A stretch of 64,000 nucleotides of DNA from Neckera pumila. Taxonomy: Eukaryota > Streptophyta > Bryopsida > Hypnales > Neckeraceae. The stretch is from contig OZ018408.1 in the NCBI GenBank assembly GCA_963969595.1, positions 10,909,823 through 10,973,822 of the forward strand, read 5' to 3'. The number at the start of each line of letters is the position of its first letter. The first letter of the stretch is position 1. Below are positions 47,884 through 59,400 of the stretch, piece by piece. The notes under the pieces are model-generated. The model did no database searches, was not told the DNA's origin, and saw nothing but the letters and a program-made list of their open reading frames with translations. The position numbers were made by a program, and so were the translations under genes.

Positions 47884-48231
47884 TCAGTAGCCTCCAGCAG
47901 GGGGAGTCTGGTACTCCGGAGCAGGCTCCGAAATGGGAGAAGGTGGGCTATCAGCATAAGGAGGTCCAGGCGGAGACTGATACTCAGGAGCATCCGGCAC
48001 ATTGTAAGCATCCGGCGCCGGGGCCTCCACACCCGGAGGACTGTAGTAAGGCACACTGTAAGCAGGCTGTGGAGCTGGCGCCTCCTCTGCAGGCGGCGGT
48101 GGGCAGTTGATGAAATGGTCGATCAGCTTGCCCAGGTTCAGCAACGCCCTGCCCTCAGTTGGCGCCACCAGAAGCATGGCTGCTACAACCAGAACCGCCA
48201 TGGAGATCCCCTGCACGCCCATAGTCTTCAT
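47884..48231 (-). CDS. Small secreted proline-rich protein
   Basis: A single-exon frame of 115 residues. Residues 1-27 form a signal peptide: MKTMGVQGIS, then a hydrophobic core MAVLVVAAMLLVA, then PTEG. The mature part starts RALLNLGKLIDHFINCPPPP and is rich in Pro, Ala, Tyr and Ser. It has repeated EAPAP, YxVP and PEYQ-PP units, only one cysteine, and ends PPAGGY. Such proteins are secreted to the wall or apoplast, where prolines in AP and SP settings may be hydroxylated and glycosylated as in arabinogalactan or extensin-like proteins. That outcome is inferred. No exact family was recognised. The start codon fits the signal peptide, and a TATA box lies about 110 bp upstream. Confidence 0.8.
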   Translation of the reverse strand: MKTMGVQGISMAVLVVAAMLLVAPTEGRALLNLGKLIDHFINCPPPPAEEAPAPQPAYSVPYYSPPGVEAPAPDAYNVPDAPEYQSPPGPPYADSPPSPISEPAPEYQTPPAGGY

Positions 48232-48338
48232 CGAACTAGCTTTGCAAAATGGCCTGGAAGCTAAGGATGATCGAGGAGGAATGCACGCAAGTGAGAGTGG
48301 TGGCGTAATGGAATTGGGAAGACGGGTTTTGAAGTACG

Positions 48339-48346
48339 TTTATATA
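48339..48346 (-). promoter_or_regulatory. TATA box of the proline-rich protein gene
   Basis: On the minus strand the sequence reads GGTATATAAACG, about 110 bp upstream of the start codon at 48231. That spacing suits a short 5' leader of about 75-80 bases. Confidence 0.7.
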
Positions 48347-48774
48347 CCAAGGGTCTTTGAGAGGGTTTCCCGGTTGTATGTGTAATTGCGTATGTCAGGA
48401 TCGATAGTGGACTTAATTGGTAATTGCAGCGACGAGTGAGGGTGGGTGTGGAGCTGGGTGGTTGATCAATGCTGCGGCATTGCAAAGTTAGCTAACCATC
48501 TGCTTCCACATTGAATTGAATCACAAGAAGCTAACTCATATTAACTCCCTGGTGTTGCAAATGTACATTGCTCCACGATCGGTGGGGGATCATCTACCCT
48601 GAGTGTACATTTTACAGATTGAGGATTCAATATGAGGTGCCTGTGCATCGAGATTGCGTTATTAGAAGAATTAAGGCTGAGTCCTTGTTGGTGAAAGAGG
48701 CTTCATAGTGGTGTATGTAAGTAGATGGAACGTGCTTTGCGTGGTTCGGTGTCTGACCGATCAGGCAAAAAAAT
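48347..48774. other. Upstream region of the proline-rich protein gene
   Basis: Balanced composition with no gene recognised; presumably promoter. It leads to the long palindrome at 48775. Confidence 0.4.
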
Positions 48775-48844
48775 GCAATCGTAAGCTTTGCCAATGTGAA
48801 TTCAGATTTCAATCTGAATTCACATTGACAAAGCTTACGATTGC
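48775..48844. repeat. 70-bp near-perfect palindrome
   Basis: Two 34-base arms, GCAATCGTAAGCTTTGCCAA, then TGTGAATTCAGATT and its inverse, are separated by only two bases and differ at a single position. The stem could form a cruciform or RNA hairpin. It lies about 545 bp upstream of the proline-rich gene's start codon. Confidence 0.95.
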
Positions 48845-49668
48845 CAAATATGAAATGCACATGAGCAGGTTCTCCTTTGTCAACCAAGACATGTAAGGTA
48901 GTCTGCTCTTAGTTAAGCGACCTCTTAAGAGCTGATTACATTTGGGGGGAAGCTAAACTCCTTGAAACAATTTTCAGTTAATTTTTATAGGAAGAAAAAT
49001 GGAATTAGCATCTAACCCAAGTTGTTTTATATTTTTTGGACCTTTGCGGAATCAATCACAAATTATTGAAGTTGAAAAGCATTGGTCATTGAAAAGCGAC
49101 CAGCTCCTGAAATGTGCACTGTCAATACATTGAAGAAAATAGAATGTACCTTTGTGTTAGTGGTTGCTTTTAGAGTAGGGTAACTTTTAGAGTGCCCTAC
49201 CTTATAGGCTTCAGTGTACAACAATTGTCAAAAATATTGCCATCTTAAGTATTTGAAAAGGTAAATTTAATTGAAATCCTTTAATTAAAATTCTTTATAG
49301 CAGCTTTGTTGAAAATCAAAAATTGTATTGTAGCTATTTGAAGAACAAAAGTATAAACCAAATTTGTGGGACCACCTCACTGAGATATGAAAGTAAAGAA
49401 ACATAACAATAATTGTTTTTAGTTTTTAGTTTTCTTCTACAAATGTTAAAAATTTGCCCCAATATCCATCTTGGTGTTTAGGTGAGAATTATACTTCATT
49501 GGACATAAATTTATTAATGTTTTGAATTAACTTGTTTAAAAATTTGTATAGATAACACTATAGAACTTGCCACCCAATTGTCCATGACTTTCGTGCCAAA
49601 AAAATAAAGATGAATTGACTATGAAGTTTTAAAATTCAATGAATTGACAAATACCAGCTATGATCTAA
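48845..49668. other. AT-rich intergenic sequence
   Basis: No gene was found. About 48990-49040 (GAATTAGCATCTAACCCAAG) matches part of the dispersed repeat at 20505-20830. Confidence 0.4.
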
Positions 49669-50018
49669 GAGCATCTCCTACAACCCTCTAAATAGCGGCA
49701 AGCTCCTTCAATCCAGATCCATTGATCTAATGTAGAGGGGATGGCCACTTGTATCTCCAATAGTGCACCTCCCTAAAATATACTTCCAACCAATCACAAG
49801 TCATAGAACTTGCAAAAGCAATGAGTAAGCTATCATTTATTATGACAACTTGTTAATCCCAAGAGAGTATACAGCGTATAGAAGGGTTAGTGACCCCTTC
49901 AAATATGGCCTTATTTGAAGGGGATAGTGAAAATATACTGCAAAATACACTAGAATTGATTGCTTATCATCCAAAAATTAGAGGGGAGGGGTTCTTTGGA
50001 GGGGTACAGGAGATGCTC
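49669..50018. mobile_element. PIF/Harbinger (Tourist-like) MITE, copy 2
   Basis: The left end GAGCATCTCCTACAACCC and the reverse complement of the right end, GAGCATCTCCTGTACCCC, are flanked by TAA at 49666-49668 and 50019-50021. The 350-bp element has no coding frame and belongs with 10497-10850 and 62444-62707 by its termini. Confidence 0.85.
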
Positions 50019-50039
50019 TAACATCCCTATTTCATACCA

Positions 50040-53000
50040 ACTAGTGTGACCCTGTGCCATTGGCCCAATTTTCATCTACTCCTGGTTCCACTCCTGGTTC
50101 TACTTCCGATTCTACTCCCAGTTCTACTCCCTGTTCCACTCCCTGTTCCACTCCCAGTTCTACTCCCAGTTCCACTCCCAGTAGCAAGAACGCCACCAAA
50201 ATCAAAGTAAAAGTAATTTTCTAATTTTTCAATCAATAAATACTTTGAAATTCAATAACTTTTGCACCACCGCTCCAAACGCCACAAAACCAAGCCGGTG
50301 CACCCCTCCTCGGCGAGAGCTTTCCGATGGTACCAAGCACGCGGCCAGGGGACGCACGGTCAGGAAGTTGTCCACGCTACAAACAAAACAAAACTGCTTT
50401 TTCTGAAACATCCCAAGATTGGGCATTAATCTGTTTTTGTCTATTCTTGCATTAGATCAGTTCCACTTTGCTTCATGACACAGATCATACTTTGTCCATA
50501 TGTGCTTTCTATATTTCTTGACAGGAAACAACTTGCACCAACTGTAAGAAACTTTTACTTGCAATGTTCTAAACTCATGCAGTCTTTTATCAGAAAAGAC
50601 TTGCTATATCACACAAAATAAAGCTCAAATCTCTTTCCACTATAGATTTTCCTCATACATCATATGGAATATCCATCATCTTTCCTTCTAAGTATAAGCA
50701 AGTTACAGCATAAATCATGAGTTAACGGATCTAGAGTTTTTAGAGAGTTTCGAAAATGCTCCTAGAGGCTGCAGACCTCACCTGTGCCCATCCCACAACA
50801 TGAAAAAAATGGAATGTTAGTAGGGTACACGAGGTGTCTTCAATCTGCAAGCGCTTGTTATTGCTTTCACTAGGAGAACTTAATCAAATACAACATCAAA
50901 AACATGCTACATCAAGTTGCTTGCTCGCTTAGTCTGTCAACCTGGAAACATGCGGAGGAACGTGAAGTGTTTGCCATATTGAAGAGATTTCCCACTCTGT
51001 TTTTTACCACTCAGAAATGCTCAGCACCAAATCGTAAACGTATACAGTAGGACTAACTTCACACAGCAAGAATCGATAACTTGGATCTACACTGCCTTCG
51101 TAGCAGGTACCACTCTCGCAAGCAAACCCAGCAAACAACTCTGCAGTCTAGGATGTTTAGGATTGAACCTAAGTCTGCTGTCAGAAGTTTCTTTCATCAC
51201 CGTCAAAAATTCTCTCTCATCACCGGCAGTCAGTGATTGCATAGGTGATGAAACTCATCAGCCACAGTATGTATTTGCAATCTGAAGTCATTAAAACTTA
51301 AACTTCTAAGTTTGCAACTTTGTCACAGAGCAATCATAGTAAGACTATGCATCCAGCCGATTTGATGAAAAAAATTTGGTAAGCTTGTATTAGTACCAGT
51401 AACAAACACCTGCTGGCTAATAAAGTCCATTACTTTCAAAGCACAGTGGCGGCCAAAATTTTTTACTCTTGCTAATTTTCAAAATACTACACAAGATTGA
51501 ACTGTTTCATTATGCTGTGCTTTAAGCATACAGCTCATACCCCCATAGTATAGACTGTTGACTGTAATACGTTGAATTAAGTTATGGTGTCTTAAGATCC
51601 CAATGGGGTAAGATCTATTAGATCTTTTCAAAATTCCTCCATTAACTTCATGGGTGGGAGGGTGGGAATTTTTATCACTCTTTTTAATGATCTCTAAATC
51701 AAAGAAATAGAGAGTCGAATAATCAAAAAACCTATATTTTCTTATTCAAAAATATATAGAGAGTATAATAGTCAAGCATTCTAACTCTTTTTGAACAAAT
51801 AAATAGGTAGGAAGTAGACTAATTAAGAGGTCTGTTTCTTCCTAAATCCTAAAAATATAGAGAGATTAGACTCCTCATATGGCAAAATTTATAATAGTAA
51901 ATATGTCATGTCAAAGATATTTGTCTATTTTTATCACGTAAATTTTCTTTGTTTCCAATAGGGCTATCTTAAAGTAAGTATGTCCTAAGAATGATTCTAG
52001 CCACTTGAACTTGACTAAGGAATCTTGAAAAACAAAACAAAACAAACAAACAAACAAACAAACAAACAAACAAACAAACAAAATTTTGCTGGAACATCCC
52101 TGGATCGGGCACTAATCTGATCACCTCTATGCTTTTTGAGTCTGACACTATGATTAAATCAAAGCTTGCTGTAAAGCTAAGCTTATTGTGAAACTGAGCT
52201 TGCTATGAAACTAAGCTAGCTATGCAACTAAGTCCACTTTAGGCTTACTCGCAAGCACACTTATAGCAACAAATGGCAACAAATAACTCCAATTATATCC
52301 TTGATCTCATACATAAACCCTTCTATTGCAAGAATCGGTATAACTTCATGAAAGTAAAATCCTTACTCTTTCCATTCAGAGCACCATATCACATTGATAA
52401 GGTTTCGTGAAAACCGAAATTTGCCAATGCACAGTACCATCCCTACTCTAACAATCTGTGGAGTGCTAAAGCTCAGTGCACAAAATAAAATGCATTAACA
52501 TGAGAGGTTTGGTTGAGGAATATTATGAAGCTTGTTTGCCAATAGCTCCTAGAGGATGTGGACCTCACCTGCACCCATGGAAATCAACATCACAGTATGA
52601 GGTTAGTGACCGTATGCAAGGTGTCTGCAGCCCACATCGCGTGTCATAGCCTTCACTAGGAAACATAAAAACATACATATCTCAAATATTTATCAAGACT
52701 CAACAAGCTCTTTCGTTAACCTGGCCATAAGTTGGACATTGTGACGAAGAAGTAGCCATGGTAACAATTCCAGTGCTCCCAGTGTCTCCCAAAAGATGTG
52801 TAACAGTATGCAGCAAAGTGCTACTAAGCAACTTGGGAGTAACAAGGAGAAACAGTGCAAGCTAGTTATCCACCGCAAAGAATTTTTGAAGTCTTGCTCA
52901 GTCTAAGAAACTTACAATCAAACGAGCAATACTATCTCCCTGTCTGTATTGACTAAACAGAACGTAAGGCTGGAAGGCCAGTACACCTTGATCAAGAGCC

Positions 53001-53538
53001 ACTTGATGTGTAATAGATCTACGGTTCAGATTTAGGATCAATAATCCTTAATTAAGTCTGAACGGCTCATGTATGCCTCCTAAGTTTGTAATTTTTTGTA
53101 ATCAGGCTTTATCACATTAAATGTATCAAGCGCCAATTAACTTAATGAAGGTGAACTATCTATTGAACAATCCAATTTGTTCATTAAACCACTCCTAAAT
53201 GAGCTGATTTGGCAAAGAGAATAGTGGCATACCAAGCATTAAAGCTTACAGGTTTGCACAGGCTTTCTCAATCTATACAGATTCTTAGAATCCCATCAAA
53301 ATCTCTGAGGGAGGGAGGGTGGGAAAACTTAACATTAATCTCTGGAATATTAACTCATAGTGTCTTCTTTGTCATAATTTATAGTCCAAATTGTTTTGCT
53401 CTTGTAACTCCTACTTTTGTACAAGTAAAAGTTAGATTATCCATCAAGTATACGATCATGGTCCTAAACTTGAAGCATTGATCTAGACGAACAAAACAAA
53501 CAAACAAACAAACAAACAGCCTCATTTAAGGTATTGAT
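50040..53538 (+). mobile_element. Composite minisatellite/(AAAC)n element, long form
   Basis: This starts ACTAGTGTGACCCTGTGCC, followed by 12-bp TTCYACTYCC-type repeats to about 50180, then AGTAGCAAGAACGCCACC and a conserved GC-richer block (about 50270-50375, ACCAAGCCGGTGCACCCCTC). A short (AAAC)n follows, then two diverged units of about 1.5 kb (about 50396-52026 and 52084-53490), separated and ended by (AAAC)n. It ends AGCCTCATTTAAGGTATTGA. Both ends match the 548-bp element at 59200-59747. No reverse transcriptase frame or target-site duplication was found, so its class is unknown. Confidence 0.6.
52034..52083 (+). repeat. (AAAC)n microsatellite
   Basis: About 12 uninterrupted AAAC units lie between the two 1.5-kb units of the composite element. 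Confidence 0.9.
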
Positions 53539-54066
53539 ATTTTCACACAATGTTATATTACAGAAATAGAGTAGTAGTTTGCAATCACCTCTGTAATATC
53601 ACTTTTACAGCTTTTATAATTTCAAAAATCTATTGCTACTATCAAATGATTTGAGAAATTTACTCAATTGAAGCAATTTTGGATTTTACAACAATTAAGT
53701 TGTTCATGAAGTTTTTGTAATTTACAAGTTTTTCTTTTCAATTCACCAAGCTTTTGGGTTGCCATTGTTCGTAATAATTGAGTCAACTTTTGAATGCATT
53801 ACAATAAATGTGTATCTTTTACAATATTCACCATTGCATATATTTCATTCATCATTCAATAAATTTCTATTATACATTTCAATATATGGTTATTTATAAA
53901 CAAAATTATACAAAGATTTTCATAATTTTTATTTGAAGATTTATTGAAATTTTTGTTTTGCATTTTATCTAATACATAAAAATTCTAATAAAATTCTAAT
54001 GAATAATGCATAGCATAGCAAGCGCCAACCGCTAGTATATATCCTATAATCATAGATGGTTTCTAT
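53539..54066. other. AT-rich intergenic sequence
   Basis: Nothing beyond AT-rich filler was seen. Confidence 0.4.
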
Positions 54067-54360
54067 CATTAGAAGGGATTTGGGGCCAAGAAAGGGCTGT
54101 TTCCGACTTGTTCTCCAATTTGTCTCCATGCTGCGAATAGCAGTATGGGCTGTCAGAAAAATATGTTTAATTATTATTTTAATTTTTTTTCAAATTTCAT
54201 TTTAAGAATTTTTATTTTATTTTAAAAATCTAATGTGGCCAAAGTTTGGCCATGTCACCCTGCTACAATGGCATAGTTTTAGTAGTCGGGAACTGCACAA
54301 AACTTTTGGAGAACTTATGGGAACTCGTGGCCCTTTAGAGGGCCCAAATTCTCTCTAATG
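54067..54360. mobile_element. CATTAGA-type MITE, copy 5
   Basis: The left end CATTAGAAGGGATTTGGGGC and right end GGGCCCAAATTCTCTCTAATG form inverted repeats. The interior has GTTTCCGACTTG, AGTCGGGAACT, T-rich tracts and GTGGCCAAAGTTTGGCCATG. Confidence 0.8.
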
Positions 54361-54723
54361 AATATATACATCTATAACATAAGTGTGTAGTATTTTAGGC
54401 TCATGGGCTCACATTCCTATGCACATATAATAGCAACCTTCTCCTTGGCCCCCAGGCTTAGTGGAGGGTTTGATGAATTGTTTAAAGTTCTTGGTCAATT
54501 TATTGTCTAGTCTAGAATCCTTTGGTCTCCAAGGTTCTTCCAGTTTAGGATGCAATTGTGATTAAGATGTAAGTAGATTGGAATTTGTGTTATTCCAAGT
54601 GTGCATCTGGCATATTCTATAGTAGATCCAAGAAGTTTATGATAGTAATGATCATTTAGCAAGTGCAACTTGTTTTCTAAGGTTGTGCGGGAAAGAAGAA
54701 GTCAACCACAAAAGAGTTTTAAG

Positions 54724-54813
54724 AGTTTACCATCACGGTAATGAAATAGAGTATCTCACATGGTAATGTTCCAACTGAGATGGTAAACTCTGTTTTATTT
54801 CCCCAGGTAAGTA
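54724..54813. mobile_element. Hairpin MITE related to the NPH3-intron element
   Basis: Inverted arms are built on GAGTTTACCATCACGG..AATGAAATAGAG and ATGGTAAACTCTGTTTTATT. They resemble the arms of 7229-7346 (AAACGGAGTTTACCAC). Boundaries are uncertain. Confidence 0.5.
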
Positions 54814-55222
54814 ACTACTACGGAGTATTATAATAAAATTTATTTATGAAAACTTTAGATGCATAATAAGCTACTCTGAATGCTTGTGATTATAAAATAA
54901 ATGCTTAGATGTGAAAGTGCTTTTAAAGACAAATCCAATGGTATAACATTTAATAAATATAGAAGTATATTTTATAATTGACAACAAATAACAAGTAAAT
55001 AATAAGTCAAATCATAAATAGAGGTACGGTCATTTAAAGGCTAGGTCATAATTTTAAAATAATTAATAATTAAAAATATATATATAAGCTATTTGGATGA
55101 ATGTAGATATTATAGTGTTTTATGTGAGATTGTAGGGTTTTGTGAAGAATCCAATAAATCATTGCATGAGGTTGTCACGTGAACTCCGTGAAGTTGCCGC
55201 GAGAAGTCCGTGAAGTTGTTTG

Positions 55223-55521
55223 CATTAGATTTATTTTGGGGCATTAGAGGGCCATTTCAGGCGTCTTTTCTAATCTAATCCACATGCAGGGAAGGAACAT
55301 CGGGCTGCTGTCAGAACCCTAATTACTAAAAAAAATAAAAATATATATTAAAAAATACATATATTATTACTTTTGCTTATGAAATTAAAAAATAAAGTTA
55401 AAAAAATTCAAAAAATTACGTGGCCAATCATACTGGTACGTTGCGCTATTGTGGCATAGTGCAACGCTCTCTGCAGTTGGGAACTCACAAGCTCTCTACG
55501 TAGGCCAAATTTCATCTAATG
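55223..55521. mobile_element. CATTAGA-type MITE, copy 6
   Basis: The left end CATTAGATTTATTTTGGGGC and right end GGCCAAATTTCATCTAATG bracket an interior with an A/T-rich core, ACGTGGCCAATCATACTGGT and CAGTTGGGAACTC, as in the other copies. A second CATTAGAGGGCC at 55242 may be a nested or duplicated left end. Confidence 0.65.
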
Positions 55522-56688
55522 TTTCAAATTTTGAGAACCCTAATTTTGCAAATGTGTCCTCCAATCGCCTCCTTTTTGATTAGTTGCTTTTCACTTTCTT
55601 CCTTTCTACTTTCTTTTATTTTGCTTCATGCTTCCCAAACCTTGCGTCCCATCATTGCTACTAGCAATAATAGGCACGGAGAGCGTATTGCAGACAAATG
55701 CCAAGCTTTGAAGCTACAAATATAATAAGGTAGCAATGGCGTAAAAAAAAGATTTAAGTGATATTTTGCATGTTTTTACTCATTGGTACTCTGGCAATTT
55801 CTTTATTTGGATTATAGCATGTTGATGTTTTGTGGGCATTTACTTGATATGATTTAACCTTGATAGAGAAAACTCTTGTTAAGTAGGATGTTTGTTTTAC
55901 ATTAAATAATGACGGCAATGTGATTAAGCTTAATGTTCCTCAACTTACGGCTAACAGAAGGAAGGTACTCAACAAATCATCAATTTATGAGTTTGTGCGC
56001 CTAGATGTAGTGTTTGCCTATTGGATGTTTAATTGCTTTTTCTCAAGGGCCATGACTTATATTTTGTGGTTTACTAATTATATCCGTGCTATTTCTTTTG
56101 ATGAAGCTGATATAGTATCTTGCCTAGATACTACAAGCACGTAGTTGGTTATTGTTATGAAGCTGGTGGTTTTGATGACGAAGAGGTTGGGTGAGATTAG
56201 ATCATGTTATATGCTTGATTAGGGTCATCAAATGTTCCAAATGGACAAGCAAATCGGACGGTTTGGACAGATAGTCTATTCAATGTAACAACTATATTTG
56301 AAATGGTAGTTTTAACTACCAACTAAATGTGTATTTTAAAAAAAATATGATGTCTTATTTTCAAATGGATTTAGGATCTGAGCACCCCTGCAAATTATAG
56401 TAGAGTTACTTACCTCGATTCATTTCTTCCATAAAAAAACTCCTAAAACTCCCTTGTGAACATGATTGAAGAAACCTAATATAGAGCAAAACACATACTC
56501 ACATAAATTAGGATTTATAAGTCTCTTCTTGATAATCTGCATTTGTATTCTGTCTAGCATAGTGTATTGCTGCATTGAATGAAGAATGCAAAACAAATCT
56601 ATGCATGAAAATCTTTCAATAGATGCTAGCTTTTTCAGTCATGGGATACAAGCTTTGGTGTGATACTAGTTGTCCAAACTCACATATA
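55522..56688. other. AT-rich intergenic sequence
   Basis: No gene is supported. A hydrophobic plus-strand frame at 55519-55725 (68 codons) and another at 55920-56144 exist, but neither resembles a known family and both are likely chance frames. Confidence 0.35.
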
Positions 56689-57563
56689 CACCCCGCTACA
56701 AGAAAGGTTGACGCCCCCCTTTTGCACCCTTCAAGTTTTTTTGACATTAGTCACAACGTAATTGACATTTCTTGTTTTCATCAATCAACATTTGTGTCCA
56801 ACCCAATCTCCCTCAAGTATACCAAACTTTCAATTTCAAAAAACCAAAACTCCATTTTTGGTGAATTCTTTTAATTTTTTTTCATGGTTTTACATGAAAA
56901 TTCATAGAAAAATATTGATGATGAATTTTTAAATTTAATTGCGGGGATACGTAGGAAACATCCAAACGCACATCTTTTCTTCAACAAGCATCTCCAAAAA
57001 AGTTTCACAATTATTGTGGCAGAGGTTATAGTGGAGGCGTGAATAATGCCCAAAATTTTGAAAATTCATATCTCTTTATTGTAATTAGATTTTGATAAAG
57101 TAATTGTACCATCATGCTCAAAGGTGTGAAATTAGTTACAATGTGAGGGAAAAGAAACAAAATTCAATTACAATAAAGAGATATGAATTTTCAAAGTTTT
57201 GGGCACTATTCACGCCTCCACTATAACTTTTGCCATGATAATTGTGAAACTTTTTTGGAGATGCTTATTGAAGGAAATATGTGTGTTTGGATGTTTCCTA
57301 CTTATCTCCACAATTAAATTAAAAAAATTCATTATTATTATTTTTCTATGAATTTTCATGTAAAACCATGAAATTTTTTTTTAAAAATTCACCAAAAATG
57401 GAGTTTTGGTTTTTTGAAATTGAAAGTTTGGTATACTTGAGGGAGATTGGATTAGACACAAATATTGATTGACAAAAACAAGAAATGTCAATTACATTGT
57501 GAGTAATGTCAAAAAACCTGAAGGGTGCAAAAGGGGGGTGTCAACCTTTCTTGTAGGGGGGTG
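56689..57563. mobile_element. Foldback element, two ~400-bp inverted arms
   Basis: The left arm starts CACCCCGCTACAAGAAAGGT and the right arm, reverse-complemented, starts CACCCCCCTACAAGAAAGGT. The arms continue to match to about 57065 and 57176, including TATACCAAACTTTCAATTTC, CAAAACTCCATTTTTGGTGA and GAATTTTCA. A central spacer of about 110 bp remains. Each end is flanked by TA. A transcript would fold into a long hairpin, a potential source of siRNA (inference). No protein is encoded. Confidence 0.9.
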
Positions 57564-59199
57564 TACAACAACTTGCTAGATCTTGTTTACCAAACCAATT
57601 GAGTTTGTGGTAGGATTCAAAGGTTGTCAATTTGGCCACTGATGGAAATTCCAAGGTAAACTTAGAGACAAGGAATCATCCCAATGGCTGTGAGAAGGGT
57701 GAGAGAATCAAAGTGCAAGGTGTGGGTGAGAGAGAAATGGGCTTCATCAAGAATGTTTTTTATCTTTAGATGCAATTGTATGCTGATGAGGAAGATGATT
57801 CCAAGGAAATCAAGCAAAAGAAAAGGATGGCTTGTGCAACATTGACAATGTCAAAAGAGAAGTTATAAACATGTTAGCGTGAGATACTGCAGGAGGAATT
57901 GAAAATGAGGAATTCCATGAACGAAGTGCACAATTTGATCAGTTTATATAGTGTATTTAAGGGGGTGGTTTTCAGAGTAGTTGCAACATCCGATAGGCTG
58001 GAATGACAACATTTTTGGAGTCCTGTTGGTCTTTCCCTCTTTGTATACTATATGCTTGTCTTTGTTGCATTCACGAAATTCAAGTATGTCCGTACATTAA
58101 CAAAGATGAGCAGACAATACAAACTGGCTAGAAGGATAAGTGTGCATCATGTTTGAAATGATCTTCATAGTCATGTTCAAATCTCAGCCAATGTTATATC
58201 AGAGTTATATTATGTTTTTTCATTCTGTTGTCAAAGTTTTCACTAGTATATTGAATCAAGTTTATGTTTTGTTGGACTTTTAGGAAACTATGAGACGGGT
58301 TTTAACTTTAAAGCAATGTGGATAAGTTGACTTTGATTTTGTTAGAGAATGCTAGGAGAGAGGGCATTACATACCAAAAGTTTCTTTCTGGAGGAATGCA
58401 CTTGATTTTATAGTCCTGCTTACAATATTTACAGTGGGGCTCGCAATGGGGTTAGTGGTTTCATTTAGTCACATTTTCTGTTGGAGCTAGAAAGATTACA
58501 AATCTTTGAGGTTGTATGGTCTACAATATGCTTTTCACCTGCCTTAGGTTAGGTTTTATATTCTAATTCGGACACATGTAATAAGCCTTAAAACTATTGT
58601 AACAATGCTTTTTCTATTTTGTTGTTGTAAATATAAGGTTTGAGCAACACAGACAAATTTAATGTTACAAGTATGCACAAAAAGCGCGCAACAATATGAT
58701 CTTGTAGTGGTAATCAAATGTAATAAGGTATGAGCATACACTATCGTGACTTATTGCAAGAACTCACTCAAAAACCTTAAGGAATTGGATAATAAAATAA
58801 TGTATTTTTATTTGCAAGAAGAAGAAATGTCCAGTGAGTTGGTAACAAATCATTTTGGTTCAAATTTGAGAGTTTGACTTCCAAAATTCATTTGAATAAA
58901 GTGTCAATTATAATTGATAGTAGGGCCATTAACAAATTAAGTTTGACATAATGTCAAAATGAATGTAATGAGTATCCAATTGGTGAATTTACATGACACT
59001 TATTCAATGACTTTTGGTAACATTTGGTTTTATCTATTAATGATTTATTGTACCTTTGAATATTGGTGGTCTTTGTTGAGGTGTTGATATTTAAACTATA
59101 TTCATATTTTGAGTCTATACCTTTGTTATGTCTCAAGCAATTGATTTTCCAATGAGGTAAATCTAGAAGTAAAATTATATATATCCTCTTTAATGACAT
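57564..59199. other. Intergenic sequence with a possible retrotransposon remnant
   Basis: From about 57640 to 57770 a plus-strand frame reads GERIKVQGVGEREMGFIKN, then VFY. This loosely recalls the gag-protease region of Ty1/copia polyproteins. The frame is soon broken and no integrase or reverse transcriptase motif was found. The rest is AT-rich filler. Confidence 0.25.
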
Positions 59200-59256
59200 A
59201 CTAGTGTGACCCTGTGCCGTTGGCCCAATTTTCATCTACTCCCGGTTCCACTTCTG

Positions 59257-59400
59257 GTTCTACTTCCAATTCTACTCCCAGTTCTACTTCCAATTCTACT
59301 CCCAGTTCTACTTCCAATTCTACTCCCAGTTCTACTTCCAATTCTACTCCCAGTTCTACTTCCAATTCTACTCCCAGTTCTACTTCCAATTCCACTCCCA
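59257..59400 (+). repeat. Six 24-bp minisatellite units
   Basis: The unit GTTCTACTTCCAATTCTACT, then CCCA, is repeated six times with no gap and almost no change. The last unit has one C for T. Open frames on both strands arise from the repeat alone (VELGVELE- or SNSTPSST-type) and are not taken as genes. Confidence 0.97.

Noticed and set aside
48627..48896. Overlapping frames on both strands containing KLCQCEF
   Set aside because: They mirror each other because they cross the 70-bp palindrome; neither looks like a real protein.
56689..57563. A conserved miRNA gene
   Set aside because: The arms are far longer than a typical miRNA precursor and the ends look like a transposable foldback; no known miRNA was recognised.
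59257..59400. Regular short repeats that might suggest a CRISPR-like array
   Set aside because: Units are head-to-tail with no spacers, in a plant nuclear context; it is a minisatellite.
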